This document shows, piece after piece, positions 8,433 through 17,097 of a stretch of 64,000 nt of DNA. Every line of letters starts with the position of its first letter. Within the stretch, counting starts at the first letter, position 1. A program made the translations under genes and the position numbers. Origin of the DNA: JALYUM01 sp036688685 (lineage in GTDB: Bacteria > Pseudomonadota > Gammaproteobacteria > Burkholderiales > Burkholderiaceae_D); contig NZ_JAQQPS010000013.1 of NCBI RefSeq assembly GCF_036688685.1, positions 1 to 64,000 of the forward strand. Reading direction: 5' to 3'. The notes beneath the pieces were generated by a model. That model was not told the DNA's origin, searched no databases, and worked only from the letters and a program-made list of their open reading frames with translations.

Positions 8433-8552
8433 CGCGCGCCCACGGCGCGCGGGCTGTGCGCATGGCGCACAGCAGATGGGCGATTCGGAGAGGGCTGGGC
8501 GTAGTACGCCCAGCCCTTCGAATCCCACGCGGGGGCCACGCAGGTGGCCCCC
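8433..8552. repeat. Row of four GC-rich hairpins
   Basis: Four separate inverted repeats lie in 120 bases: 8433-8451 (7-bp stem, CGCGCGC), 8453-8473 (9-bp stem, GCTGTGCGC, 3-base loop), 8491-8517 (11-bp stem, AGGGCTGGGCG, loop TAGTA) and 8531-8552 (9-bp stem, GGGGGCCAC, loop GCAG). All stems are perfect. No ORF explains them. They sit between the end of the desaturase operon and the tRNA-Ser terminator and may help end transcription or be a relic of a mobile or repeat element. Confidence 0.65.
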
Positions 8553-8563
8553 TCCTCTCCGCC
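8517..8563 (+). other. Inverted, interrupted copy of the tRNA-Ser 3' end
   Basis: The plus strand reads TTCGAATCCCAC at 8517-8528 and CCTCTCCGCC at 8554-8563. These two blocks are contiguous in the 3' half of the genuine tRNA-Ser (minus strand, 8609-8698). Here 25 bases forming a GGGGGCCAC hairpin separate them. The copy lies head-to-head with the real tRNA end across the terminator centred at about 8586, making a large imperfect palindrome. It cannot fold into a tRNA and has no 5' half. Confidence 0.55.
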
Positions 8564-8570
8564 GCCAGCA

Positions 8571-8601
8571 AAAAAAAAGCCACCCGAGGGTGGCTTTTTT
8601 T
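8571..8601. terminator. Bidirectional rho-independent terminator
   Basis: Stem GCCACCC (8579-8585), two-base loop GA, GGGTGGC (8588-8594), with an A run on the left and a T run on the right, so it works for either strand. It would end the minus-strand tRNA-Ser transcript and the plus-strand desaturase operon. Confidence 0.8.
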
Positions 8602-8606
8602 CTGCT

Positions 8607-8698
<92 letters not shown>

Positions 8699-8798
8699 GG
8701 TGTTCTGTGTTCGCACTCGGCCGCTACTCTGGCACAAGGGTGGTCTCGAATTCTGCTGCAGGGCTTGTATTTCTTGTGCCCCGCTGCAAGAGAACAAA

Positions 8799-8804
8799 AT
8801 TATA
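8799..8804 (-). promoter_or_regulatory. Candidate promoter -10 box for tRNA-Ser
   Basis: A perfect TATAAT on the minus strand at 8804-8799, about 100 bases before the tRNA 5' end and after the serS stop. The -35 region is weak (TTCCGT at 17-bp spacing), so the assignment rests mainly on the -10 hexamer. The rest of 8699-8875 shows nothing else. Confidence 0.4.
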
Positions 8805-8875
8805 GCGGCTCGCATGTAAAAACGGAAGAGCTAATCTGTAAAGATACGCAAATTTTTATGCGTACCAGATCGGCA

Positions 8876-10174
8876 TTACGCCGAGGCAGGCGTCAGCGTC
8901 GTCAAACCACCCATGTACGGACGCAACACTTCCGGGATCGTCACACTGCCGTCAGCATGCTGATAGTTCTCCAGCACCGCCACCAGCGTGCGTCCCACGG
9001 CAAGACCCGAGCCGTTGAGCGTGTGCACCAGTTCCGGTTTGCCGGCCGGATTGCGGAAGCGCGCCTGCATGCGGCGCGACTGGAACGCTTCGCAGTTCGA
9101 CAATGACGAAATCTCACGGTAGGTGTTTTGCGCCGGGAGCCACACTTCCAGGTCGTAGGTCTTGGTGGCGCCAAAACCCATGTCGCCGGTGCACAATGCC
9201 ATCACGCGGTACGGCAAGCCCAGCCCCTGCAGGATCGCTTCGGCGTGGCCGACCATCTGCTCGAGCGCGTCATACGATGTGTCGGGATGCACCACCTGCA
9301 CCATCTCGACTTTATCGAACTGGTGCTGACGGATCATGCCGCGCGTGTCGCGGCCGTAGCTGCCGGCTTCCGAGCGGAAGCATGGGGTGTGCGCCGTCAT
9401 TTTGACCGGCAGGCTTTCCAGCGGAAGGATCTCGGCGCGCACGATATTTGTCAGCGTGACTTCCGACGTCGGGATCAGGTAGAAGGTCTCGCCCTCGCCC
9501 TCGACGCCGCCTTTTTTTACCGAGAATAAATCGGCTTCAAACTTCGGCAACTGGCCGGTGCCGCGCAGCGAATCGGCGTTGACCATATACGGCGTGTAGC
9601 ACTCGGTGTAGCCGTGCTGGTCGGTGTGCGTGTTGAGCATGTACTGGGCCAGCGCGCGGTGCAGACGGGCGATGCCGCCCTTCATGACCGAGAAGCGCGT
9701 GCCCGTCAATTTGGTGGCCACTTCGAAATCCAGGCCCAGCGGGCCGCCGATGTCGACGTGGTCCTTGACTTCGAAATCGAAGCTTGGGGGCGTGCCGCTC
9801 TTGCGCACTTCGACGTTGCCCGATTCGTCGGTACCGACCGGCACCGATGGATGCGGCAGGTTCGGGACCGATTCGAGGAAGGTCGCGATTTTTTCTTGTA
9901 CCGCACTCAAGGCGGTTTCGTTGGTTTTGAGCTCGTCGCCCAGGCCAGCCACTTCCGCCATCACGGCGCTGGTGTCTTCGCCTTTGCCCTTGAGCATGCC
10001 GATCTGTTTCGACAGCGCGTTGCGCTTGCTTTGCAGCTCTTCGGTACGCATTTGGATCGCTTTGCGTTCGGCTTCGATGGCGTTGAAACCTGCCACGTCG
10101 AGCTGGAACTTGCGGGTCGCGAGGCGCTCTGCGACGTTGGCGATGTCCTTGCGGAGGAGTTGGATGTCTATCAT
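8876..10174 (-). CDS. serS: Seryl-tRNA synthetase
   Basis: Cytoplasmic class II synthetase that charges tRNA-Ser. The 432-residue length is normal. The N-terminal coiled-coil arm (about residues 30-100, including ELQSKRNALSKQIGMLKGKG) binds the tRNA long variable arm. Motif 2 (FRSEAGSYGRDTRGMIRQHQ) and motif 3 (GSGLAVGRTLVAVLENYQ) are intact. I start it at ATG 10174 (MIDIQLLRKD), the usual family N-terminus; an in-frame extension to 10234 has no support. It follows ftsK-lolA-rarA in the same orientation, as in many proteobacteria, and precedes a serine tRNA gene. Confidence 0.95.
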   Translation of the reverse strand: MIDIQLLRKDIANVAERLATRKFQLDVAGFNAIEAERKAIQMRTEELQSKRNALSKQIGMLKGKGEDTSAVMAEVAGLGDELKTNETALSAVQEKIATFLESVPNLPHPSVPVGTDESGNVEVRKSGTPPSFDFEVKDHVDIGGPLGLDFEVATKLTGTRFSVMKGGIARLHRALAQYMLNTHTDQHGYTECYTPYMVNADSLRGTGQLPKFEADLFSVKKGGVEGEGETFYLIPTSEVTLTNIVRAEILPLESLPVKMTAHTPCFRSEAGSYGRDTRGMIRQHQFDKVEMVQVVHPDTSYDALEQMVGHAEAILQGLGLPYRVMALCTGDMGFGATKTYDLEVWLPAQNTYREISSLSNCEAFQSRRMQARFRNPAGKPELVHTLNGSGLAVGRTLVAVLENYQHADGSVTIPEVLRPYMGGLTTLTPASA

Positions 10175-10278
10175 ATTGTCGGGGCCAGCGCTGAATGTAT
10201 AAAGCGCAATTGTACCAAGCCGACTATCGATCAATGCGAGTTTTAGCGGTCATCCTTACCGCCCTCACAACCTGGGAA

Positions 10279-10488
10279 TTAACCCAGGTTGGCGCGCTCT
10301 GCAGCAGTCAGCCGGTGGCCGACCACGATAACGGTCGGAATGGCTGGTGCGGCGACGGCGACCGCTTTGGTGGTGGCAGCCATCATTGGCGCCGGTGCGA
10401 CGATGGTTTCAGCGGAGGCGTAGCTGCCAAAGATGCCGACAGCAGCAGCGACGAGGAACAGGCCTTCGATGTTTTTACGAACTTTCAT
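10279..10488 (-). CDS. Small exported protein, unknown function
   Basis: A 69-residue ORF from ATG 10488 with GGAG seven bases upstream. It starts MKVRKNIEGLFLVAAAVGIF and has an AYASAE-like signal peptidase site (GSYASAE), leaving a mature peptide of only about 45 residues rich in Ala, Val and Pro and ending GHRLTAAERANLG. It lies between rarA and serS, inside an otherwise conserved housekeeping block. I recognise no family. Ribosome site and signal peptide make a real gene likely. An upstream TTG/GTG extension to 10533 has no support. Confidence 0.6.
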   Translation of the reverse strand: MKVRKNIEGLFLVAAAVGIFGSYASAETIVAPAPMMAATTKAVAVAAPAIPTVIVVGHRLTAAERANLG

Positions 10489-10658
10489 GATGTTTCTCCA
10501 GTGGGTTTCAAGGGTGCCAAGTCGTCTTGGCATGGTTGAACTTTACCCACCGGACCCGCATGACGCCATCGACTTGCGACGAAGTGCACAAAACCGGCCC
10601 TGGATTGCAAGAAATGCGGAATGGATCAATCTTGCAGGAGCTTTAGCCGCAATAAGGC

Positions 10659-11963
10659 TCAGTTAGCACTGGCGTCGGCGTCCAGGCTGCGCAGCCACGC
10701 CAGCTTTTCGGCGATTTTGACCTCGATCCCGCGCGGTACCGGCTCGTACCAGCCGGGTTCTTCCATACCCTCTGGTAAATAGGTTTCGCCAGCGGCGTAA
10801 GCATTCGGCTCGTCGTGCGCGTAGCGGTATTCGTGGCCATAGCCGAGCTCTTTCATGAGCTTGGTTGGCGCATTGCGCAAGTGCACCGGCACCTCGCGCG
10901 ACTTGTCTTTTTTGACGAAGGCGACGGCGCGGTTGTAGGCGTTGTAGCCGGCATTGCTCTTCGCTGCCATGGCCAGGTAGATGACGGCCTGGCCGAGCGC
11001 CAGCTCCCCTTCCGGCGACCCCAGCCGCTCATACGTCGCGGCCGCATCGTTGGCGATCTGGATCGCGCGCGGGTCGGCGATGCCGATGTCTTCCCAGGCC
11101 ATGCGCACGATGCGGCGCAGCATGTACTGCGGGTCGGCGCCGCCGTCGAGCATGCGGCACAGCCAGTACAGCGCCGCGTCCGGATGCGAGCCGCGCACGG
11201 ATTTGTGCAGGGCCGAAATCTGGTCATAGAAATTGTCACCGCCCTTGTCGAAGCGGCGCGAATTCAGGGTCAACGCATTGTCGACGAATTCGCCGGTGAT
11301 GCGCGTGAGGCCCGACGTCTCGGCCGATGTCTTGGTCTGCTCGAGCAGATTGAGGAAGCGGCGCGCATCGCCGTCGGCGTACCCGATCAGCGTGGCAATG
11401 GCGACGTCGTCGAATTGCAGGTGCTGCAGCACGCGCTCCTGGGCACGCTTGAGCAACAACAGCAGTTCGGCGTCGGTCAAGGCTTTCAACACGTACACCT
11501 GCGCGCGCGACAGCAGCGCCGAGTTGACTTCGAAGGAAGGATTCTCGGTGGTCGCGCCGATCAGCGTCACCAGCCCCGATTCAACGAAGGGCAGCAAGGC
11601 ATCCTGCTGCGATTTGTTAAACCTGTGAATCTCGTCGATGAAGAGAATCGTGTGCTTGCCACTGGCCAGGTGGTGCTCGGCCTGCTCGATCGATGCGCGG
11701 ATATCCTTGACGCCCGACAGCACCGCCGACAGCGCGATGAATTCGCAGTCGAAGGCGTTGGCCGTCAGGCGCGCCAGCGTGGTCTTGCCGACGCCGGGCG
11801 GGCCCCAAAGAATCATGGAATGCGGCTTGCCGGATTTGAACACCAGGTTCAGCGGCTTGCCGGCACCGAGCAGGTGGCTCTGGCCGATCACTTCATCAAT
11901 GGTGCGCGGACGCAGCGCTTCGGCCAGCGGCGCAGCCGGCTCGTTCTTGAACAGGTCATCCAT
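10659..11963 (-). CDS. rarA: Replication-associated recombination protein A (RarA/MgsA AAA+ ATPase)
   Basis: A 434-residue AAA+ ATPase related to clamp loaders that acts at stalled replication forks. Walker A is GPPGVGKTTLARL (about residue 53), Walker B/DExH is LFIDEIHRFNKSQQD, and sensor 1 is IGATTENPSFEVN. The C-terminal MgsA tetramerisation domain is present (RGSHPDAALYWLCRMLDGG, and the end region with GYGHEYRYAHDEP). Length is normal. It is the third gene of the ftsK-lolA-rarA block, 20 bases after lolA, so almost certainly cotranscribed with it. Confidence 0.95.
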   Translation of the reverse strand: MDDLFKNEPAAPLAEALRPRTIDEVIGQSHLLGAGKPLNLVFKSGKPHSMILWGPPGVGKTTLARLTANAFDCEFIALSAVLSGVKDIRASIEQAEHHLASGKHTILFIDEIHRFNKSQQDALLPFVESGLVTLIGATTENPSFEVNSALLSRAQVYVLKALTDAELLLLLKRAQERVLQHLQFDDVAIATLIGYADGDARRFLNLLEQTKTSAETSGLTRITGEFVDNALTLNSRRFDKGGDNFYDQISALHKSVRGSHPDAALYWLCRMLDGGADPQYMLRRIVRMAWEDIGIADPRAIQIANDAAATYERLGSPEGELALGQAVIYLAMAAKSNAGYNAYNRAVAFVKKDKSREVPVHLRNAPTKLMKELGYGHEYRYAHDEPNAYAAGETYLPEGMEEPGWYEPVPRGIEVKIAEKLAWLRSLDADASAN

Positions 11964-11983
11964 GGCTTGCCTTCAGTTTTGCA

Positions 11984-12613
11984 CTATTGGGCAGAGACGT
12001 CGGCGCCCTTCGGCACCTCGAATTTGAAGAAGTTGGCCGCCAGGGTCGGATTTCTCTGGAAATTGGTAAAGCGCAGCTTCGAGGTCTGGCCGAACGCATC
12101 CTTCAAATCCATCGCTTCCGGCACGCCGTTTTTCAGGCCGATGCTGATCTGCTCGAACGAGGTGTCCTTGTTCTTCGGCTTGGCATCGAGCCACTCCAGG
12201 CCCTCGCGCGTACCTGCTTCCGACAGCGTGAAATTCTTTTCGAGGTCGTTGCTGCCGAACAGGATGGCGGCCGGCGACGAACCGAGCGCGTTGCCAAGCT
12301 TGCGCGTGGTGACCTGATTTAAATCCTTGTCGAAGACGTACAGCATGTCGCCATCGGCCTGCAGCAATTGCTCGTACGGCTTCTGGTAGGTCCAGACGAA
12401 TTTACCCGGGCGGGCGAAGACGAAGGTGCCAGTTGATACAGGTGCGACCTTGCCGGGCGTGCTGCGCACTTGCTGCTGCGTGAATTCGCCGCGCGCCGAC
12501 TTGGTGCCGGACACAAAGGTCTTGAATTGCTCCAGCGCGCTGGCCTGGGCGGCGCCCGCCAGGGCGATCAAGGCGGCGCCCGCGAACAGGCTCATCTTAT
12601 TTTTGAATTGCAT
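11984..12613 (-). CDS. lolA: Outer-membrane lipoprotein carrier protein LolA
   Basis: Periplasmic chaperone that takes lipoproteins from LolCDE to LolB. The 209 residues begin with a signal peptide (MSLFAGAALIALAGAAQASA) and the mature part opens with ALEQFKTFVSGTKSARGEFTQ, the usual LolA start. The central GTFVFARPGKFVWTYQKPYE segment is the family's conserved core. It lies 8 bases after ftsK and 20 before rarA, matching the conserved order in gamma- and betaproteobacteria. Confidence 0.93.
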   Translation of the reverse strand: MQFKNKMSLFAGAALIALAGAAQASALEQFKTFVSGTKSARGEFTQQQVRSTPGKVAPVSTGTFVFARPGKFVWTYQKPYEQLLQADGDMLYVFDKDLNQVTTRKLGNALGSSPAAILFGSNDLEKNFTLSEAGTREGLEWLDAKPKNKDTSFEQISIGLKNGVPEAMDLKDAFGQTSKLRFTNFQRNPTLAANFFKFEVPKGADVSAQ

Positions 12614-12621
12614 GGTTATTC

Positions 12622-15090
12622 CTATTCTGTATTGGCGTTGGCAGGCACCAGGATGTCCCGGTTGCCGTTCGATTGCATGCTCGAGACCACACCACTGTTT
12701 TCCATTTGTTCCAGCAAGCGCGCCGCACGGTTGTAGCCGATGCGCAAGTGACGCTGCACCAGCGAGATCGAGGCGCGGCGGTTTTTCAGTACCACGGCCA
12801 CGGCCTGGTCGTACAGCGCATCGGCTTCGCCACCGCCCTCGCCGGCCGGTGCGCCCCCTTCGGCGCCGCCCTCTTCCAGCGTGCCGCCCTCGAGGATGCC
12901 TTCAATGTAGTTTGGCTCGCCCAGCAATTTCAGGTGATTCACCACCCGGTGCACCTCTTCGTCGGACACGAACGCGCCGTGCACGCGCACCGGCAGACCG
13001 GTGCCAGGCGGCATGTACAGCATGTCACCCATGCCCAGCAGCGCTTCGGCGCCCATCTGGTCGAGAATGGTGCGCGAGTCGATCTTGGACGAAACCTGGA
13101 ACGCGATCCGGGTCGGGATATTCGCCTTGATCAGGCCGGTAATCACGTCGACCGATGGGCGCTGCGTTGCCAGGATCAGGTGCAGGCCGGCGGCACGGGC
13201 TTTCTGGGCGATACGGGCAATCAATTCCTCGACCTTTTTACCGACCACCATCATCAAATCGGCCAGCTCATCAATGATAATGACGATGGTTGGCAATTTT
13301 TCAAGAGGCTCCGGTGCATCGGGCGTCAGCGAGAACGGATTCGGGATGTGTTCTTCGCGCTTCTTCGCTTCAGCAATTTTGACGTTGTAGCCGGCCAGAT
13401 TCCGCACGCCGAGCTTACTCATGAGCTTGTAGCGACGCTCCATCTCGTTGACGGCCCAGTTCAACGCGTGCCCGGCCTGGCGCATGTCGGTGACCACCGG
13501 CGCGAGCAAGTGCGGGATGCCTTCGTAGACCGACATCTCCAGCATTTTCGGGTCGATCAGGATCAGCCGCACATCGGCCGGATCGGATTTATAGAGCAGC
13601 GACAAAATGGTCGCGTTGATGCCCACCGATTTACCGGAACCGGTGGTACCGGCCACCAGCAAGTGCGGCATCTTGGCCAGGTCGGCGACGACTGCCTTGC
13701 CGGCGATGTCCTTGCCCAGCGCAATGGTGAGGTTGGAGGCGCTGTCGTTGTAGACTTTGGAGCCGACGATTTCGGTCAGGCGCACGATCTGGCGCTTGGC
13801 GTTTGGCAACTCCAGCGCCATGTAATTTTTGCCAGGAATGGTTTCCACGACACGGATCGAGGTGAGCGACAGCGAGCGGGCCAGGTCGCGCGCCAGGCCG
13901 ACGATCTGGCTGCCTTTGACACCCGTGGCCGGCTCGATTTCGTAGCGCGTCACCACCGGGCCCGGGTAAGCGGCCACGACCTTGGCTTCGACGCCGAAGT
14001 CGGACAGTTTCTTTTCGATCAGGCGGCTGGTGAATTCCAGCGTCTCGACCGAGACGGTTTCCTGGAACGCGGCCGCTTCGTCGAGCAGGGATAAAGGCGG
14101 CAATTTCGAGTCGCCCGGCAAGTCGCGGAACAGCGTGGCCTGCTTTTCCTTCTCGACACGGTCCGACTTCTGCACCGTGCCGGGCGCTTCGAACTTGAAC
14201 GGCGACGCCGCCGCAAACGCCGGCTCGGGCGCCTTGGCCAGGGCCACCGGTTTTACCGGCGCGCTGTAGGCGTCTTCATCGTCATCCATCAGGCGCGGTT
14301 CGGCCTTGGGCAATGGGACCGGCGCATGTTTTTCGACGAACTTGGCGCGCTCCTGCACCAGCACCTCGTCGCGCAGCACCGCGGCAGCTTCGCCCTGGCG
14401 GCGGTCTTCGCGGTCTTCAATGCGCAGGCGAAACCAGTCAAGGCTCACGTCGACGGCAGCACCGATGCGCTCGGCCACGGCCAGCCACGAAACCTGGAAG
14501 AACAGCGAGAAACCGATGCCGAACACCAGCAGCAGCAGCAAGGTGGCGCCGGTAAACCCGAAGGCGACGTTGGTGGCATGGCCAATCAACTGGCCCAGCA
14601 CGCCGCCCGGCGCGCGCGGCAGTTCCACGCGCAGCGACCACATGCGCAGGTATTCGAGGCCGACGCTGCCAGTGAACATCATCGCGTAACCGGTCCAGCG
14701 GATGGCAGACTCGTGCTGGTGCGGCAGGTCGGTATCGCGCTCGGTGAAAAATTTGTCACTCAGGCGCCGGTAGCCGCGCCAGACCAGCAGCCCGAAGCAG
14801 ATGCACCACCACCAGGCGGAAAAGCCGAAGATGAACAGCAGCAGATCGGCAAGCCAGGCGCCGGCGCGTCCGCCCAGGTTGGCCACGCGCGGCACCAGGC
14901 TTTCGTGCGACCAGCCGGGGTCAGCCTTGTGATAACTGAGCAGAATCATCACGAAGTACAGGAACGCAAAGCAAAACGCGATCCAACGCGCTTCGTTGAG
15001 CAGACGCACGAGACGATTCGGCAACGGCTGGCGCGGTGCGGCCGGGTTGCGGGTGTAGGTGTTGCTGGCAGCTTGCTTAGGTTTGGTCAT
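12622..15090 (-). CDS. ftsK: DNA translocase FtsK
   Basis: Septal DNA pump that clears the chromosome terminus and activates XerCD. From ATG 15090 it has about 822 residues: an N-terminal domain with four membrane segments (about 35-215), a fairly short linker, the alpha/beta motor with Walker A GTTGSGKS and Walker B IVIIIDELADLMMV, and the C-terminal gamma winged helix (about 750-815; YDQAVAVVLKNRRASISLVQ) that reads KOPS sites. An in-frame extension to 15183 (MFIYSSITV) would add another hydrophobic segment and has no clear ribosome site. First gene of the ftsK-lolA-rarA unit and divergent from trxB. Confidence 0.93.
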   Translation of the reverse strand: MTKPKQAASNTYTRNPAAPRQPLPNRLVRLLNEARWIAFCFAFLYFVMILLSYHKADPGWSHESLVPRVANLGGRAGAWLADLLLFIFGFSAWWWCICFGLLVWRGYRRLSDKFFTERDTDLPHQHESAIRWTGYAMMFTGSVGLEYLRMWSLRVELPRAPGGVLGQLIGHATNVAFGFTGATLLLLLVFGIGFSLFFQVSWLAVAERIGAAVDVSLDWFRLRIEDREDRRQGEAAAVLRDEVLVQERAKFVEKHAPVPLPKAEPRLMDDDEDAYSAPVKPVALAKAPEPAFAAASPFKFEAPGTVQKSDRVEKEKQATLFRDLPGDSKLPPLSLLDEAAAFQETVSVETLEFTSRLIEKKLSDFGVEAKVVAAYPGPVVTRYEIEPATGVKGSQIVGLARDLARSLSLTSIRVVETIPGKNYMALELPNAKRQIVRLTEIVGSKVYNDSASNLTIALGKDIAGKAVVADLAKMPHLLVAGTTGSGKSVGINATILSLLYKSDPADVRLILIDPKMLEMSVYEGIPHLLAPVVTDMRQAGHALNWAVNEMERRYKLMSKLGVRNLAGYNVKIAEAKKREEHIPNPFSLTPDAPEPLEKLPTIVIIIDELADLMMVVGKKVEELIARIAQKARAAGLHLILATQRPSVDVITGLIKANIPTRIAFQVSSKIDSRTILDQMGAEALLGMGDMLYMPPGTGLPVRVHGAFVSDEEVHRVVNHLKLLGEPNYIEGILEGGTLEEGGAEGGAPAGEGGGEADALYDQAVAVVLKNRRASISLVQRHLRIGYNRAARLLEQMENSGVVSSMQSNGNRDILVPANANTE

Positions 15091-15235
15091 GCGTCGAGAC
15101 GTCGTGAAACTGGAATGTAACTTGAAAGTAAATACAACGGCAAACGCGGCCAATAGTACCGTGATCGAACTGTAAATAAACACAGTAGATACAAGATGTC
15201 ACATTCTAAGCCATCTTGGGCGACCGGCCCCATGA

Positions 15236-15265
15236 TTCATGCTCCCGCGCGCCTTCGTCTATAAT
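15236..15265 (+). promoter_or_regulatory. Candidate sigma70 promoter for trxB
   Basis: Perfect -10 TATAAT at 15260-15265 with a weak -35 (TTCATG, 15236-15241) 18 bases upstream, in the 255-base ftsK/trxB divergent region. It lies about 80 bases before the trxB start. Confidence 0.45.
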
Positions 15266-15345
15266 TCGCCATCGCGAATATGGGCTTGATCTTGCCCAAA
15301 TTGACCCCAGTTTCTTTCCATCATTTCTTTTCAGAAGTCGCCTCG

Positions 15346-16302
15346 ATGACCACTACCAAACACGCCAAAGTCCTGATCCTCGGTTCCGGGCCTGCCGGCT
15401 ACAGCGCCGCCGTCTATGCTGCCCGTGCCAACCTGAGCCCGATGCTGGTCACCGGGATCGAGCAAGGCGGTCAGTTGATGACCACCACCGACGTCGAGAA
15501 CTGGCCCGGCGATCCGCTCGGGGTGCAAGGCCCGGAACTGATGGCGCGCCTGCTGCAGCACGCGGAGCGCTTCAATACCGAAATCGTGTTCGACCACATC
15601 CACACGACTTACCTGAACGAGAAGCCGATCCGCCTGGTGGGCGACAGCCACGAATTCACCTGCGACGCACTGATCATCGCCACCGGTGCGTCGGCCCAGT
15701 ATCTCGGCCTGCCATCGGAAGAAGAATTCATGGGCCGCGGCGTGTCGGCCTGCGCCACCTGCGATGGCTTTTTCTATCGCAACCAGGAAGTGGCAGTGGT
15801 CGGCGGCGGCAATACCGCAGTCGAAGAAGCGCTGTACCTGTCGAACATCGCCAACAAGGTCACGCTGATCCACCGCCGCGACAAGTTCCGCGCCGAGCCG
15901 ATCCTGATCGACCGCCTGAAACATAAAGCGGCCGAGGGCAAGATTGTGCTGGAATATAACCAGACGCTCGACGAAGTGGTGGGCGACAACGGCGGCGTCA
16001 CTGGCCTGCGTCTGAAATCGACCATCGACGGCACCATCAAGCCATTGAATGTGCACGGCCTGTTCGTGGCCATCGGCCACAAGCCGAACACCGGCATCTT
16101 CGAAGGCCAGCTCGACATGCACAACGGCTATATTAAAACCCGCACCGGTCTGGAAGGCATGGCCACCGCCACCAACATCCCGGGCGTGTTTGCCGCCGGC
16201 GACGTGCAGGATCACATCTACCGCCAGGCGATCACCAGCTCCGGCACCGGCTGCATGGCCGCGCTCGATGCCCAGCGCTACCTGGAAGCATTGGACGACT
16301 GA
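15346..16302 (+). CDS. trxB: Thioredoxin-disulfide reductase
   Basis: FAD/NADPH enzyme that reduces thioredoxin in the cytoplasm. It has 318 residues: the N-terminal FAD motif ILGSGPAGYSAA, the redox-active C136-A-T-C139 (ACATCDGFF), the NADPH motif VVGGGNTAVEEALYL and the C-terminal FAD-binding FAAGDVQD. The start ATGACCACTACC at 15346 gives the standard N-terminus; TTG 15280 is not needed. Divergent from ftsK, as in many proteobacteria, and followed after 2 bases by the Smr gene. Confidence 0.95.
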   Translation: MTTTKHAKVLILGSGPAGYSAAVYAARANLSPMLVTGIEQGGQLMTTTDVENWPGDPLGVQGPELMARLLQHAERFNTEIVFDHIHTTYLNEKPIRLVGDSHEFTCDALIIATGASAQYLGLPSEEEFMGRGVSACATCDGFFYRNQEVAVVGGGNTAVEEALYLSNIANKVTLIHRRDKFRAEPILIDRLKHKAAEGKIVLEYNQTLDEVVGDNGGVTGLRLKSTIDGTIKPLNVHGLFVAIGHKPNTGIFEGQLDMHNGYIKTRTGLEGMATATNIPGVFAAGDVQDHIYRQAITSSGTGCMAALDAQRYLEALDD

Positions 16303-16304
16303 CC

Positions 16305-16982
16305 ATGGGGTTGAAAGACTTTGGCGAACTGAAAGGCTTGCGCGACCAGCTCAAGCTTGACCAGGAAACGCGCGCGCGCGAAACGGCCGAGCGGCTCGAA
16401 CGCGAGCGCGTGGCCAAAGCGGAGGCCAATGTCTTCAAGGGTTCGCTCGGCGGCGTGCGTAAGTTGCCTGAGTCGAACCGCTACGTCCACCCTGCACCAC
16501 CGGTCATCGTCGGGCGCGAACTGCCGCCCAAATACCGCACCGAAGCCGAAGACAATGCCGCCGTCATGCGCGAGTCGCTGGCGCAGCCACTATCCGACGG
16601 TTTTGACGTCGACGGTCTGCTCGACGAAGACCCGAGCCTGTCCTACGCGCGGCCCGGCGTGGGCGCCGATGTGGTGCGCAAGCTGCGCAAGCGCCACTGG
16701 CCGGTGCAGGATGAACTCGACCTGCACGGCATGAAGCGCGATGCAGCGCGCGACCAGGTCGGCGACTTCGTGCGCCGTGCAGTGCGGCGCGGCGTGCGCT
16801 GCGTGCGCGTGATTCACGGAAAGGGCTACGGCTCGGCCGGCGGCGAGCCGGTGTTGCGCGGCATGGTGCACAGCTGGCTGGTGCAGAAAGAGGACGTGGT
16901 CGCATTCTGCATTGCCAACAAGGGCGACGGCGGTCACGGCGCCTTGATCGTCCTCCTCAAAGCGGCGCTCGACACGCCCTGA
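16305..16982 (+). CDS. Smr-domain protein (putative nuclease/DNA-binding)
   Basis: A 225-residue protein. The N-terminal 130 residues are charged and probably extended (QETRARETAERLERER), and the C-terminal 85 residues form an Smr domain with the DELDLHGMKRDAA (DxH) and VIHGKGYGS (HGxG) signatures. Smr domains in MutS2 and stand-alone proteins such as SmrB are associated with DNA or RNA nicking; SmrB-type proteins act at collided ribosomes. Which of these applies cannot be decided here. The gene starts two bases after the trxB stop, so it is cotranscribed with it. Confidence 0.85.
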   Translation: MGLKDFGELKGLRDQLKLDQETRARETAERLERERVAKAEANVFKGSLGGVRKLPESNRYVHPAPPVIVGRELPPKYRTEAEDNAAVMRESLAQPLSDGFDVDGLLDEDPSLSYARPGVGADVVRKLRKRHWPVQDELDLHGMKRDAARDQVGDFVRRAVRRGVRCVRVIHGKGYGSAGGEPVLRGMVHSWLVQKEDVVAFCIANKGDGGHGALIVLLKAALDTP

Positions 16983-17097
16983 TGCACTTGCGCACGGGTC
17001 AACTGCGCAACGGCCGCCAAAAACTTGTAATATCCGGCTGAGTACGACTGATCGAGCCAGCTGCCTCGGAACCTTGCTTGCCGAAGGACTGCCTGAA

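Noticed and set aside
8433..8552. CRISPR array
   Set aside because: The hairpins differ in sequence and spacing; there are no direct repeats with spacers.
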